Of a stretch of 64,000 bases of DNA, positions 34,898 to 43,914 are shown piece after piece; within the stretch, counting starts at the first letter, position 1; the number at the start of each line of letters is the position of its first letter. The stretch is taken from assembly GCA_023397505.1 (NCBI GenBank), contig JAEWUC010000008.1, positions 744,001 through 808,000 of the forward strand. The letters are read 5' to 3'. A model generated the notes under the pieces. It did not search any database. It had not been told where the DNA came from and worked only from the letters and a program-made list of their open reading frames with translations. This stretch comes from Bacteroidota bacterium (lineage in GTDB: Bacteria > Bacteroidota > Ignavibacteria > Ignavibacteriales > Melioribacteraceae). The position numbers and the translations under genes are program-made.

Positions 34898-35752
34898 ATG
34901 AACAGCATTAAGACCGCTATACTTATGACGGTTATGATGGTCCTTTTTATTTTAGTTGGAAATTTAATCGGCGGGCAGTCGGGAATGACTATCGCTTTTA
35001 TAATTTCTCTTGCACTTAATTTCGGCTCTTATTGGTTCTCGGATAAAATAGTTTTAAAAATGTACCGCGCTCAGGAAGTTACTGAAAAGGACGCACCACA
35101 GCTTTATGATATTGTTGAAAAACTCGCATCAAAAGCTGAACTGCCGATGCCGAAAGTTTATATTATGAACAATCCTACGCCAAATGCATTTGCAACGGGG
35201 CGCAATCCGCAAAACGGGGCGGTTGCTGTTACAACCGGAATAATGAACATCTTGAACAAAGAAGAACTTGAAGGCGTTATTGCGCATGAGCTTTCACATA
35301 TAAAAAATAGAGACATTCTTGTTTCTACAATAGCCGCTACATTAGTTGGAACTATAACTTTTATTGCTAGGATGGCGGGCTGGGCTGCAATGTTCGGCGG
35401 AAGCAGCAGAGACGACGACAAAGGCGGGAATATTTTTTACGAACTTGCATTGATTATTATAGCACCTATCGCGGCTGTTTTAATCCAAATGGCGATTTCA
35501 CGTTCGCGCGAATATATGGCAGATGAAGGCGGCGCACAGATTACGGGAAAACCCATGGGACTTGCGAATGCATTAAACAAATTATCACAGGCAAACGAAG
35601 TAATTCCTATGGCGAATGCGGGAACATCTTCGGCGCATATGTTTATTGTTAATCCGCTAAGCGGAAAATCGATGATGAAATTATTTTCAACACACCCACC
35701 GCTCGAGGAAAGAATTGAGCGTTTGAAAGAAATCGCCGCGGGAAGAAGATAA
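34898..35752 (+). CDS. htpX: Membrane zinc metalloprotease HtpX
   Basis: A 284-residue M48-family protease of membrane protein quality control. Hydrophobic helices lie at about residues 4-22, 28-46 and in the 150-200 region. The zinc site is HELSH (near 130), with the third ligand Glu in SREYMADEGGAQ. Asn-rich YIMNNPTPNAFATG precedes the active site as usual. AGGAG lies 7 nt before the ATG. A monocistronic unit seems likely, since the next gene has its own start region after 70 nt. Heat or envelope-stress control is typical of the family but not shown here. Confidence 0.94.
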   Translation: MNSIKTAILMTVMMVLFILVGNLIGGQSGMTIAFIISLALNFGSYWFSDKIVLKMYRAQEVTEKDAPQLYDIVEKLASKAELPMPKVYIMNNPTPNAFATGRNPQNGAVAVTTGIMNILNKEELEGVIAHELSHIKNRDILVSTIAATLVGTITFIARMAGWAAMFGGSSRDDDKGGNIFYELALIIIAPIAAVLIQMAISRSREYMADEGGAQITGKPMGLANALNKLSQANEVIPMANAGTSSAHMFIVNPLSGKSMMKLFSTHPPLEERIERLKEIAAGRR

Positions 35753-35822
35753 CTTTTTAAGTTTGATTTTAGAATATGATATCAATATGTTGAAATAGCG
35801 TTTGACAAATCTGGATTTGAAT

Positions 35823-36422
35823 TTGAAAAAACTTTATTGCATCGCGGCTGCAGTTATTATTATTTCAACTTCCAACAATTATTCTCAAACAAGGAACAAT
35901 TTGGAAGTTTTCGAAAGTCTGATAGAAAAATCTGTAGTGAAAACTGATTCAACTGCATTAGCGGCGGGTAAGGAAAAATTTGTGAAAATTTCTCTGCCGC
36001 AAACCCTTGAGCAGCTTAATCCTTATTTGGTATCATCATTTAAAAAGAAAGGATTTGTTGTTAATGCCGACAAAGAAAGTAATTTGATTCAAAACTACAC
36101 TTTAACGAATGCGGCTGTGACTTATAAAAATTCATACAAAGACGGATTATTCGGCGACGTAATGACTGAAAGGGAAGTACGTTTGGAAGGAGCACATTTT
36201 ATGTCAACACCCGGCGGTTTCGAAGAGCCGGTTCACTTTATTTTTACAAATATCGATTCGGTAATTGTTGATGAAATATCCGCACTCGAAAGTAAATCAA
36301 TCCCTTTTACGCAAGGAGAAATCCCTAATCCGCCGCTCATTTCAAACATTTTGGAACCAATTATTGTAGTTGGAACATTAATTACAACCGTTATTCTGCT
36401 GTTTACTGTTAGAAGTAAATAA
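35823..36422 (+). CDS. Hypothetical protein with signal peptide and C-terminal membrane anchor
   Basis: About 199 residues from the TTG at 35823 (GGA 7 nt upstream); the frame is open to a TTG at 35802. The N-terminus KKLYCIAAAVIIISTSN is a signal sequence. The middle is soluble (about residues 25-165), with VTYKNSYKDGLFGDVMTEREV. The C-terminus is a single helix (NILEPIIVVGTLITTVILLF) ending in VRSK, so most of the protein should face the periplasm. No family recognised. It lies upstream of bamD by 73 nt, on the same strand. Confidence 0.6.
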   Translation: MKKLYCIAAAVIIISTSNNYSQTRNNLEVFESLIEKSVVKTDSTALAAGKEKFVKISLPQTLEQLNPYLVSSFKKKGFVVNADKESNLIQNYTLTNAAVTYKNSYKDGLFGDVMTEREVRLEGAHFMSTPGGFEEPVHFIFTNIDSVIVDEISALESKSIPFTQGEIPNPPLISNILEPIIVVGTLITTVILLFTVRSK

Positions 36423-36495
36423 CATTATTAAAGTATTTTACGGCTGAACTAATTTGCTTATTTTTACATCGCTTTTTTAAGTTAATGGAGTAGTT

Positions 36496-37248
36496 TTGAC
36501 ATTCAAGAAATTATTATTACCGAATTTAATTTTACTGGTTCTTTTATCGGCGTGCTCAAGTTCTGTTGATACAAGCCAGTTTAACGCTGATCAATATTTT
36601 AACTACGCAAAAGAACTTTACGAAACGGAAGATTACGAACTCGCAATTTCACAGTTTCAGAATATAATTTTGCAATTTCCCGGCAGCCAGGTTAACGACG
36701 ACGCCCAGTTTTTTCTCGGTATGACGTATCATAAAAGGGAACAATATTTACTTGCTGCATATGAATTCAGTAAACTTATACGCAATATACCCGCAAGTCC
36801 GTTTGTACCGGAATCCCAGTTCATGCTGGCGGAATCATATTATCAACTTTCTCCGCCTTATCAACTTGATCAGGCTTACACTAAAAAAGCAATTGAGGAA
36901 TTTCAAGCTTTTATAGATTTCTTTCCATCCAATGTAAAAGTGGACGAAGCAGAAACAAAAATCCAGGAAATGAATGAGAAACTTGCCGAAAAAGATTTTA
37001 GAAGCGGGTTGATTTATGAACGCATGGAATACACAAAAGCAGCAATGAAATATTATGCCCAGGTAACCGAAGTTTACCACGACACAAAATTTGCACCGAT
37101 TGCTTTATACAATAAAATAAAATTGGAAATTGATAAAGGAATGAAGAGCGAAGCGTATTCCGATATTGCTACATTCCTCGGCAGATATCCCGATCATTCA
37201 AACGCAGCGGAAATCAAAGAACTAGAATCAAGTTTAATCGGTCAATAA
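36496..37248 (+). CDS. bamD: Outer membrane assembly lipoprotein BamD
   Basis: A 250-residue lipoprotein with TTG start behind GGAG (5-nt spacing). The lipobox LLSAC puts the lipid on Cys20. Five tetratricopeptide-like repeats follow (YAKELYETEDYELAISQF, then QFFLGMTYHKREQYLLAAYEF and further). BamD joins BamA in folding outer-membrane barrels, which this genome has in number. The stop shares one base with the start of the thioesterase gene (TAATG). Length matches the family. Confidence 0.9.
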   Translation: MTFKKLLLPNLILLVLLSACSSSVDTSQFNADQYFNYAKELYETEDYELAISQFQNIILQFPGSQVNDDAQFFLGMTYHKREQYLLAAYEFSKLIRNIPASPFVPESQFMLAESYYQLSPPYQLDQAYTKKAIEEFQAFIDFFPSNVKVDEAETKIQEMNEKLAEKDFRSGLIYERMEYTKAAMKYYAQVTEVYHDTKFAPIALYNKIKLEIDKGMKSEAYSDIATFLGRYPDHSNAAEIKELESSLIGQ

Positions 37249-37736
37249 TGGAAGTGCCTGAAAAGAAAATAAAGAAAGTTTCGGATTCTATTGTTACCAT
37301 GACCGAATTGGTGCTTCCAAATCATACAAACCAACTCGGTAATTTACTCGGCGGACAGCTGATGCATTGGATAGATATTTGTGCAGCACTCTCTGCAGCT
37401 AAACATTCACAACGGGTGTGCGTTACTGCTTCGGTTGATAGTATTGATTTTCATCATCCGGTTAGATTGGGCAATGTTGTAACTTTAATTGCATCGGTTA
37501 ACCGGGCATTTAAAACTTCTATGGAAGTGGGTGTTGAAGTTTTTGGAGAATCTATTGAACTTGGAACTAAGATTCATACTAATACTGCATATTTAACTTT
37601 TGTTGGCGTAGATAAAAACGGAAAACCTGTTGAAACCTTTGAAATTGTTCCGGAAACGGATGATGAAAAACGCAGATTTGAAGAAGCATTACAAAGAAGA
37701 AAATACCGTCTTGAAGGCAGAGCTAATTCCAATTAG
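37248..37736 (+). CDS. Acyl-CoA thioesterase (hotdog fold)
   Basis: A 162-residue hotdog-fold hydrolase of the YciA/ACOT type that cleaves acyl-CoA to free acid and CoA. The conserved start LVLPNHTNQLGNLLGGQLMHW contains the catalytic Asn and Gly-Gly turn, and SIDFHHPVRLGNVV follows. It begins at the last base of the bamD stop codon, so it is translationally coupled. The preferred chain length is unknown. Confidence 0.9.
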   Translation: MEVPEKKIKKVSDSIVTMTELVLPNHTNQLGNLLGGQLMHWIDICAALSAAKHSQRVCVTASVDSIDFHHPVRLGNVVTLIASVNRAFKTSMEVGVEVFGESIELGTKIHTNTAYLTFVGVDKNGKPVETFEIVPETDDEKRRFEEALQRRKYRLEGRANSN

Positions 37737-39813
37737 TATCCTCACTTACTTTATTTTTTTTACCTCCTATATTTTTGCACAGGTACCTTTAAACGGCTTC
37801 TTGCGTTTTCAAGAATTCGAAACAACTTCCGGTTATGAAGAGATTTTTCCAGCTGATTATACAGGAGACGGCTTCCGCGGTATTATTGCTTACAATACCG
37901 ATGATAGAAAGTACTCCGCGTTAACCTATGACGGCAGGTCTAAAAAATTTATTAACTCGCAAAAATTCTCCGCGTTTAGTTTTACGAAAATAAAATCCTC
38001 TGATAATAAAGAGAGAGACGGAAAAAGATTTTTGTTTGTTTCCCGCAGAGAGAGAACTGTTGGATATTTCACATTTTCAAGAAACGGTTCAGCGATTATT
38101 AATGCAAAACACAAATTCGATTCATATCCAAACGATATAGATATTGCCGATATCAACAATGATAGGCGAATGGAAATTCTTGTTTCCGGTCCCTCTTTTA
38201 TCGGGCTTTCTGTTCTAAGTGAATCCAAGGGAAGATTAATAGAAAATAATTTCGGCGGGAACCGCTCGTTTTCTTACTCTGCCTTTATTGATTTAGATTA
38301 TGATGATTACAATGACATCGCTGCATTTGATTTAAGCTCGAATTCGATCAATCTTTTTTATAATGACCGCGTAAATAGTTTTAGCGAACAGCGTTCAATA
38401 AAATTGGACGGCACAATATCTAGCTTTAAAATATCGGATGTTAACTTGGATGGCTTTAGTGATTTCGTTTTTCTTAAGAATAATAATCTTGAAATATTAC
38501 TCGGCGATTCGGTTTCAACATTCAAAAAAAAAATAGGAGTGCATTCGCAATACAAAGTAGATAAATATTCGATTTTCGATTTTAACGGCGACGGGTACAA
38601 TGATTTTGCATTTTTAAATTTTGAACATGGAATATTAAGTATTGCCTTTGCGGAAAATGCTTTCAAATTTTATGAACCGGTAGTGTATTTCCAGCGAAAG
38701 GGAATTGTTGATCTAAACTCGTATGTCGATCGCGGCGGGCGTAAACTTGTTGTTCTTGATAAAAATGGCAAAATATATTTAATTGATAAAGTAACCGGGT
38801 TTTACGAGGATACTTCTTTTGCAGCCGGTTTTTATCCGGATTTAATAGGTGCATTTGATTATTTGAATGACGGCGCTCCGGATTTTTATGTAACAGATAA
38901 CTCAAAAAATCAATTGGGTATATTTTTGAGTGCAAGAAAAAATTTGTTCGATAAGTTTTATTCCGTTCAACTTTCACAAAAACATTCGAATATAACAGTT
39001 GACGATTCCGATGCCCTAGAAAAAATATTTTATTGTTATTCAACCGGAAGCAGATTGATAGAAATTCTTCGCATAAATTTCAGTAACAATGAAATTAAAA
39101 GAAGAGTTTTATACGCGGATAAACCGATTGATGATTTTAAACTTGAAGATGAAAAATCTAAAAGAAGAAAGGCAATTTCTCTTTTGTTGAATGATAGGGG
39201 TAAATTGTTCTATCAGTCGTTCGAATTCCGGGATATACGATATCTAAAATCGGCGCTTGATAGTATAGCTTTAAATGTCGGGGCCTCGGTAATCTCACAA
39301 AATCCCGGAAATGAAATATTCTTTTTTACAAGGTATGATAATACCGTTTATTTGAACAAGACATCTTTAACGTCCGGCAAAAAAGAATTGATTAATATAT
39401 CTTCTTTTAATTTATCGCCGGGCAAACGTTTCAACATCGGATTGACATATATACCCGGAAAGCTAGCAACCGAAGGTGAACTTTTGTCGTTGTTATCGAT
39501 TGATGGCAACACTTCCCTTACAGTTTACAAACGGGGAAGCGAAAATACCATATCGATAAATGATTTTATCTTTTCAATTCCTATCAAACATTATAAATCT
39601 AAAACCGGAAATGTGCTGTATCTGTTCGATAAAAATTCGGGCAGGCTAAAACGAATATTGCCGGGTAATATTTTTTCCAACAGTACAGTCGAAGATGTCT
39701 TTGAATCCAAAACCATCAATAGTTATATTGTTGCGCCGATTAATGAAAAAAAGGATATACTAATTTATACCGATTACGGCAGCAACTTAATCAACTTCAA
39801 AACAATTCAATGA
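37711..39813 (+). CDS. Exported FG-GAP/VCBS-repeat protein
   Basis: About 700 residues from a TTG at 37711, giving a signal peptide KAELIPISILTYFIFFTSYIF; an earlier ATG would lie inside the thioesterase gene. Calcium-loop FG-GAP repeats recur: PADYTGDGFRG, IADINNDRRMEIL, DLDYDDYNDIA, SDVNLDGFSDF, FDFNGDGYNDF and FDYLNDGAPDF. They predict a beta-propeller exposed at the cell surface. The C-terminal third lacks clear repeats. Its stop overlaps the metalloprotease start (ATGA), so the two are co-translated. The start is uncertain. Confidence 0.72.
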   Translation: MKAELIPISILTYFIFFTSYIFAQVPLNGFLRFQEFETTSGYEEIFPADYTGDGFRGIIAYNTDDRKYSALTYDGRSKKFINSQKFSAFSFTKIKSSDNKERDGKRFLFVSRRERTVGYFTFSRNGSAIINAKHKFDSYPNDIDIADINNDRRMEILVSGPSFIGLSVLSESKGRLIENNFGGNRSFSYSAFIDLDYDDYNDIAAFDLSSNSINLFYNDRVNSFSEQRSIKLDGTISSFKISDVNLDGFSDFVFLKNNNLEILLGDSVSTFKKKIGVHSQYKVDKYSIFDFNGDGYNDFAFLNFEHGILSIAFAENAFKFYEPVVYFQRKGIVDLNSYVDRGGRKLVVLDKNGKIYLIDKVTGFYEDTSFAAGFYPDLIGAFDYLNDGAPDFYVTDNSKNQLGIFLSARKNLFDKFYSVQLSQKHSNITVDDSDALEKIFYCYSTGSRLIEILRINFSNNEIKRRVLYADKPIDDFKLEDEKSKRRKAISLLLNDRGKLFYQSFEFRDIRYLKSALDSIALNVGASVISQNPGNEIFFFTRYDNTVYLNKTSLTSGKKELINISSFNLSPGKRFNIGLTYIPGKLATEGELLSLLSIDGNTSLTVYKRGSENTISINDFIFSIPIKHYKSKTGNVLYLFDKNSGRLKRILPGNIFSNSTVEDVFESKTINSYIVAPINEKKDILIYTDYGSNLINFKTIQ

Positions 39814-41534
39814 AAAAATCATTTATATTCTTTTTGCTTTTAACATGTATTGTATTACATGCTCAAAATTTGGATTCTCTTTACAATACTTATGTTAATA
39901 ATAGAATGGGCACACGAATCAACATTAAGTTAGATGGAATTTCATCCGTAATTGATAAACCGCAAAAATGCGGGTTTGGCGTTGCAAACGAATTAAAACA
40001 AAATTTACACAGGTTAACAACTGAGCAACAAGTTGTATTGCAAAAATTGCTTGATCGTCCTTCGACCGATACAAGTATAACAAGTCCCAAAGGTTATTTT
40101 AGAATACACTTCGATAAATCAAATTTACCGGATTATATTCCGGAAGATGTGAGAAAAAATTTGTCATCCGAACAGCTTGAGGTATATAAAAGAATATACT
40201 TGGATTCTGTTGCGATAGCCGCAGATTCAGTTTACAACTACGAAATAAATATTCTTAAATATCCGCAACCGCCTTCCGATGGAACAGCCGGAGGTGATGA
40301 TAAATACGATATATATATTGTATCGATGCCCGGTTTTTATGGTGAAACTCTCGGTGACGAAAGTATCGGTCAATTTCTTTATACAAGCTATGCAAGAATC
40401 GACGACACTTTCGCCAGCACAAATACAAAAAGATATAACGGTGCGCGGGTAACAATTGCGCATGAGTTTCATCACGCTATTCAAATGGGGAGTTATGGGT
40501 TAAAGAAGAATAACAATAATAATCTTTTAGATGTCTTTTATCATGAAATTACTTCTACATCAATGGAAGAATTTGTATTCGACGAGATTAACGACTACTA
40601 CTTTTACATGAATCACTTTTTCAATAATCCGGCAAAATCATTTTCAAAATTTGCAAACAGGAATTACGACGGTTACGACTTGGCAATATGGAATTTGTTT
40701 ATGAAATCCCGATTTGATATTGATATCATTAAAAGAGTATGGGAGTTGATGAAAGGCGACAGGGCAATGAATGCAATTGCAAATGCAATTAACGAACGCG
40801 GTTCAAGTTTTAAAAAAGAATTTTCACACTTCGCGTTGTGGATGTATTTCACCGGCTCGCGCGCAGTGCCCGGTAAATACTTTGAAGAAGCGGTTAATTA
40901 TCCTCTAGTAAAACCAATTATGACTTCGACTTTTCTTAAACCCGAAACTTCTTTTGATCATTCCTCCTTGCCGTTGTCAATAAATATTTTTGCTTTTGAT
41001 GATAATGAAGGCGGCCAAGAAAATTCTTTTATTTCACTTATAGATAATTGCGACATAAGCAGCAGCATTGATAATCCAAACAGTACGAATACATTTAAAT
41101 ACAGGTTGTCAAATCAATCTTCTTCAGGATTTAAAAAAATAATTGACGGCTACTATTCCAAACTTGAAAGCACCAGCGATTTTGTTTTCACCGAATCGAA
41201 TATTTTTAATAATACTCCCGTTGACAACGGGGTAGTTACAAGTGAAGATATTGAATACCCGTTTCCGCAGCCGCTGAAACTTTCGCAGCATGAAAATATT
41301 TCATTACCTGCACATCAAAATGCATCCGGCAAAGCCGATGTTTATATTTATTCTATTGATATGGATTTAATTTATTCCGGTGTTCACAACATTTATAGTA
41401 TGGATAAAACAGTTGTGCAGTGGAATTGCAAGGACAATTCCGGTAATGGGTTAGCGAGCGGAGTTTATTTTTATTTTGTAAAATCCGGCGATAATATTAA
41501 AAAAGGCAAGTTTGTGATTATTGATGGTATCTAA
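39810..41534 (+). CDS. Secreted MXAN_6640-like putative metalloprotease with FlgD-Ig-like C-terminus
   Basis: A 574-residue protein with a signal peptide (MKKSFIFFLLLTCIVLHAQ). The zinc motif HEFHH is near residue 216, preceded by RYNGARVTIA, as in the MXAN_6640 family. The C-terminal 85 residues form a FlgD-like Ig domain (VVQWNCKDNSGNGLASGVYF, then KKGKFVI), the type used as a sorting tail or C-terminal fibre in FCB bacteria. Probably exported to the surface. It is coupled to the FG-GAP gene at the start and overlaps the ABC ATPase gene by 11 nt at the end. Confidence 0.82.
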   Translation: MKKSFIFFLLLTCIVLHAQNLDSLYNTYVNNRMGTRINIKLDGISSVIDKPQKCGFGVANELKQNLHRLTTEQQVVLQKLLDRPSTDTSITSPKGYFRIHFDKSNLPDYIPEDVRKNLSSEQLEVYKRIYLDSVAIAADSVYNYEINILKYPQPPSDGTAGGDDKYDIYIVSMPGFYGETLGDESIGQFLYTSYARIDDTFASTNTKRYNGARVTIAHEFHHAIQMGSYGLKKNNNNNLLDVFYHEITSTSMEEFVFDEINDYYFYMNHFFNNPAKSFSKFANRNYDGYDLAIWNLFMKSRFDIDIIKRVWELMKGDRAMNAIANAINERGSSFKKEFSHFALWMYFTGSRAVPGKYFEEAVNYPLVKPIMTSTFLKPETSFDHSSLPLSINIFAFDDNEGGQENSFISLIDNCDISSSIDNPNSTNTFKYRLSNQSSSGFKKIIDGYYSKLESTSDFVFTESNIFNNTPVDNGVVTSEDIEYPFPQPLKLSQHENISLPAHQNASGKADVYIYSIDMDLIYSGVHNIYSMDKTVVQWNCKDNSGNGLASGVYFYFVKSGDNIKKGKFVIIDGI

Positions 41535-42165
41535 TTATACTTTAACTTTAGATAAACTTGTTAAATACTTCGGAAGACGTTTGGTCTTTAACGGAATTGA
41601 TTTCTCTTTCAAATCCGGAAGTGTTTATGGAATTTCTGGTCCGAACGGTTCGGGCAAATCAACACTTGTTAAAATAATTGCAAATCTTATTTCTCCAACG
41701 AGCGGAAAGATAATTCATCAGTCCGGCGGGAAAATTATTGAACCGGAAAGACTTCATGACTACATAGGTTTTGTATCGCCGTATCTTTTCTTGTACGATG
41801 AATTTACAGCAGAAGAGAATTTGATTTACATTTCGCAAATACGCGGAATAAAATTCAATAGCGAGTATTCGAATTTTCTTTTCAATCAATTTAATTTATT
41901 CGAAAGAAGAAATGATATTGTGCGCGGCTATTCATCGGGGATGAAGCAGCGTTTGAAATTTATTTTTGCGCTTTTGCATAAACCACAGGTATTAATCTTT
42001 GATGAACCGACTTCGAATCTCGATAATTCTGGGAAAGATAAAGTTTATGAATTGATTGCTTCGGAGGGGAAAAATAATTTAGTACTTGTTGCCTCGAATG
42101 AGGATTCCGATTTGCGGCATTGCAAAGAAGTATTGCATATAGAAGATTTTAAGAACTATAAATAG
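41524..42165 (+). CDS. ccmA: ABC transporter ATP-binding protein, CcmA-like
   Basis: A 213-residue ATPase. The Walker A motif is GPNGSGKST (near residue 40), the signature YSSGMKQRL (near 138) and Walker B VLIFDEPTSNLD (near 158). The gene is followed after 56 nt by a CcmB-like permease, so the pair is read as the haem-export ABC module of cytochrome c maturation. CcmA identity rests mainly on that neighbour. The ATG at 41524 is used rather than the TTG three bases earlier. Other ccm genes are not here. Confidence 0.75.
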   Translation: MVSNYTLTLDKLVKYFGRRLVFNGIDFSFKSGSVYGISGPNGSGKSTLVKIIANLISPTSGKIIHQSGGKIIEPERLHDYIGFVSPYLFLYDEFTAEENLIYISQIRGIKFNSEYSNFLFNQFNLFERRNDIVRGYSSGMKQRLKFIFALLHKPQVLIFDEPTSNLDNSGKDKVYELIASEGKNNLVLVASNEDSDLRHCKEVLHIEDFKNYK

Positions 42166-42221
42166 CTAAATGAAATAGAATCTTATTACTAAGTTGTGTT
42201 GCGGTACAATAAAGAAATAAT

Positions 42222-42881
42222 ATGAAAGCATATTCATTATTTAGAAAAGATTGGCATTCCGAGCTGCGCACGCGTTACGCGATAAATGCGCTTGCTATGT
42301 TTATTCTTGTAACGATAAGTGTAATTATGTTTTCGCTCGCTAATGAAAAAATAACGGAATATTTAACCGGAGGATTGCTGTGGGTTGTAATTTTCTTTTC
42401 GGCAATGTCCGGACTCTCCCGCGCGTTTGTTTCCGAAGAAGAACGCGGGACAACTATGACGCTTCATTTAATAGCGTCGCCGTCAACAATTTTTACAGGC
42501 AAATTGATTTTCAATACGCTGCTTGTTTTTCTGATGAACTTTGTAATAACTATTTTATTCATATTATTATTCGAATCATTTATCATAAAAAACTTTTTAC
42601 TTTTTACATTTGCATTTATACTCGGCAATATGGGCATAGCAATTTCCTCAACAATTATAGCGGCAATAATTTCAAAAGCCTCGTCCAAAGGAACGCTTTA
42701 TCCCGTTTTGTCTTTCCCGATTTTACTCCCGCTGATTCTCACACTTCTCGAACTTACGAAATTTGCAATGGACGGAAATTCAGTTGAAGCTTCTATGGTT
42801 GAAATTCTTGTGCTTGTCTGCTATGATGTAATTATGCTTACCGCGTCGTATCTGCTTTTTGAGTTCATTTGGAAAGAATAA
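42222..42881 (+). CDS. ccmB: Haem exporter permease, CcmB-like
   Basis: A 219-residue membrane protein with about six helices. The family features are FRKDWHSELRTRYAINALAMF at the N-terminus and the segment SEEERGTTMTLHLIASPSTIFTGK cut by its first cytoplasmic loop. CcmB with CcmA supports loading of CcmE with haem. The downstream gene is lgt rather than ccmC, so the module is split. It fits the presence of c-type haem protein genes such as 2684-3121. Confidence 0.85.
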   Translation: MKAYSLFRKDWHSELRTRYAINALAMFILVTISVIMFSLANEKITEYLTGGLLWVVIFFSAMSGLSRAFVSEEERGTTMTLHLIASPSTIFTGKLIFNTLLVFLMNFVITILFILLFESFIIKNFLLFTFAFILGNMGIAISSTIIAAIISKASSKGTLYPVLSFPILLPLILTLLELTKFAMDGNSVEASMVEILVLVCYDVIMLTASYLLFEFIWKE

Positions 42882-43010
42882 CTTCGTTATACTGAGTAAT
42901 GAGATTGAAAACTTTGAAAACGACACAAAAACATGATTTATGATGCAAATTCGAAAATATTTAATCTAAATGCTCGAAAATCAATTTATAATAATGCTCT
43001 CAAATCAATC

Positions 43011-43041
43011 TTGGTTTATTAGCCGCCGATTACTAAATTTG
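43011..43041 (+). promoter_or_regulatory. Promoter of lgt
   Basis: TTG at 43011-43013 and TAAATTTG at 43034-43041 are separated by exactly 20 nt, the same spacing as the cys-leader, aspS and lrp promoters. The predicted start lies about 45 nt before the lgt GTG. Confidence 0.65.
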
Positions 43042-43091
43042 CCCGTTCCCTTCCATACCGAGGGCTATCTATAATCAAATAGGGTGGTAAA

Positions 43092-43910
43092 GTGATATAT
43101 TGGAATGTTAGTCCAGACATTGTAACAATAGGTCCGTTTTCGGTATTCGATTTATTTACATTTGGTCCACTCGTGATTCGCTGGTATGGTCTGTTGTTTG
43201 CTTTATCTTTTATTGTTGGTTTTCAGATAATGATGGTGATATTCAAAAAAGAAAAAAGAAGCGATGAACATTTAAACGATTTGGTTTGGTATATGATACT
43301 CGGTACTGTTATTGGCGCCCGGCTTGGACATTGCTTGTTTTATAACCCTGTTTATTATTTAACGCATCCAGTAGAAATTTTTATGGTTTGGAAAGGCGGG
43401 CTTGCAAGCCACGGAGCGGCTGTTGGAATATTAACCGCTATGTACCTGTTTACGAAAAAAAATAAGGAGTTTTCATTTCTGTGGCTGTTTGATCGTATAG
43501 TAATTACAGCTGCACTCGGCGGATTTTTTATAAGAATGGGAAATCTTTTTAATTCGGAAATTCTCGGAGTTCAAACAGATTTGCCCTGGGCATTCATTTT
43601 TGCCTCGGTTGATTCTGTACCGCGTCACCCTGCACAATTGTACGAAGCCGTCTCTTATTTAATAATTTTCATTTTTCTAATAGTCTATTATTTCAGAACT
43701 CAAGGAAAATTCAAACCCGGTTTCATCTTTGGTGTTTTTCTTGTTGCGCTTTTTACAGTACGTTTTTTAATAGAGTTTATTAAAGAAGACCAAACTTATT
43801 TTGAACAAGGCATGCTTTTAAATATGGGACAGATTCTAAGCATTCCGCTTATCTTTTGGGGCATATATTTAATTTTTAGAAAAGATAAAAAGAAAATCGT
43901 TATTCAATAA
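43092..43910 (+). CDS. lgt: Prolipoprotein diacylglyceryl transferase Lgt
   Basis: A 272-residue inner-membrane enzyme that transfers diacylglycerol to the Cys of lipoproteins such as BamD above. The signature IRMGNLFNSEILGVQT carries the conserved Arg, Asn and Glu. GLASHGAAVG and HPAQLYEA are also conserved. About seven hydrophobic helices. The GTG start lies behind AGGG. The PD40 gene begins 4 nt after its stop, giving a two-gene unit. Confidence 0.94.
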   Translation: MIYWNVSPDIVTIGPFSVFDLFTFGPLVIRWYGLLFALSFIVGFQIMMVIFKKEKRSDEHLNDLVWYMILGTVIGARLGHCLFYNPVYYLTHPVEIFMVWKGGLASHGAAVGILTAMYLFTKKNKEFSFLWLFDRIVITAALGGFFIRMGNLFNSEILGVQTDLPWAFIFASVDSVPRHPAQLYEAVSYLIIFIFLIVYYFRTQGKFKPGFIFGVFLVALFTVRFLIEFIKEDQTYFEQGMLLNMGQILSIPLIFWGIYLIFRKDKKKIVIQ

Positions 43911-43914
43911 CAAA

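Noticed and set aside
37630..37710. ATG start of the FG-GAP gene inside the thioesterase gene
   Set aside because: It would overlap the thioesterase by over 100 nt and add a charged stretch before the signal peptide.
42380..42787. 135-codon open frame inside ccmB
   Set aside because: It is out of frame with a clear CcmB protein and has no family features.
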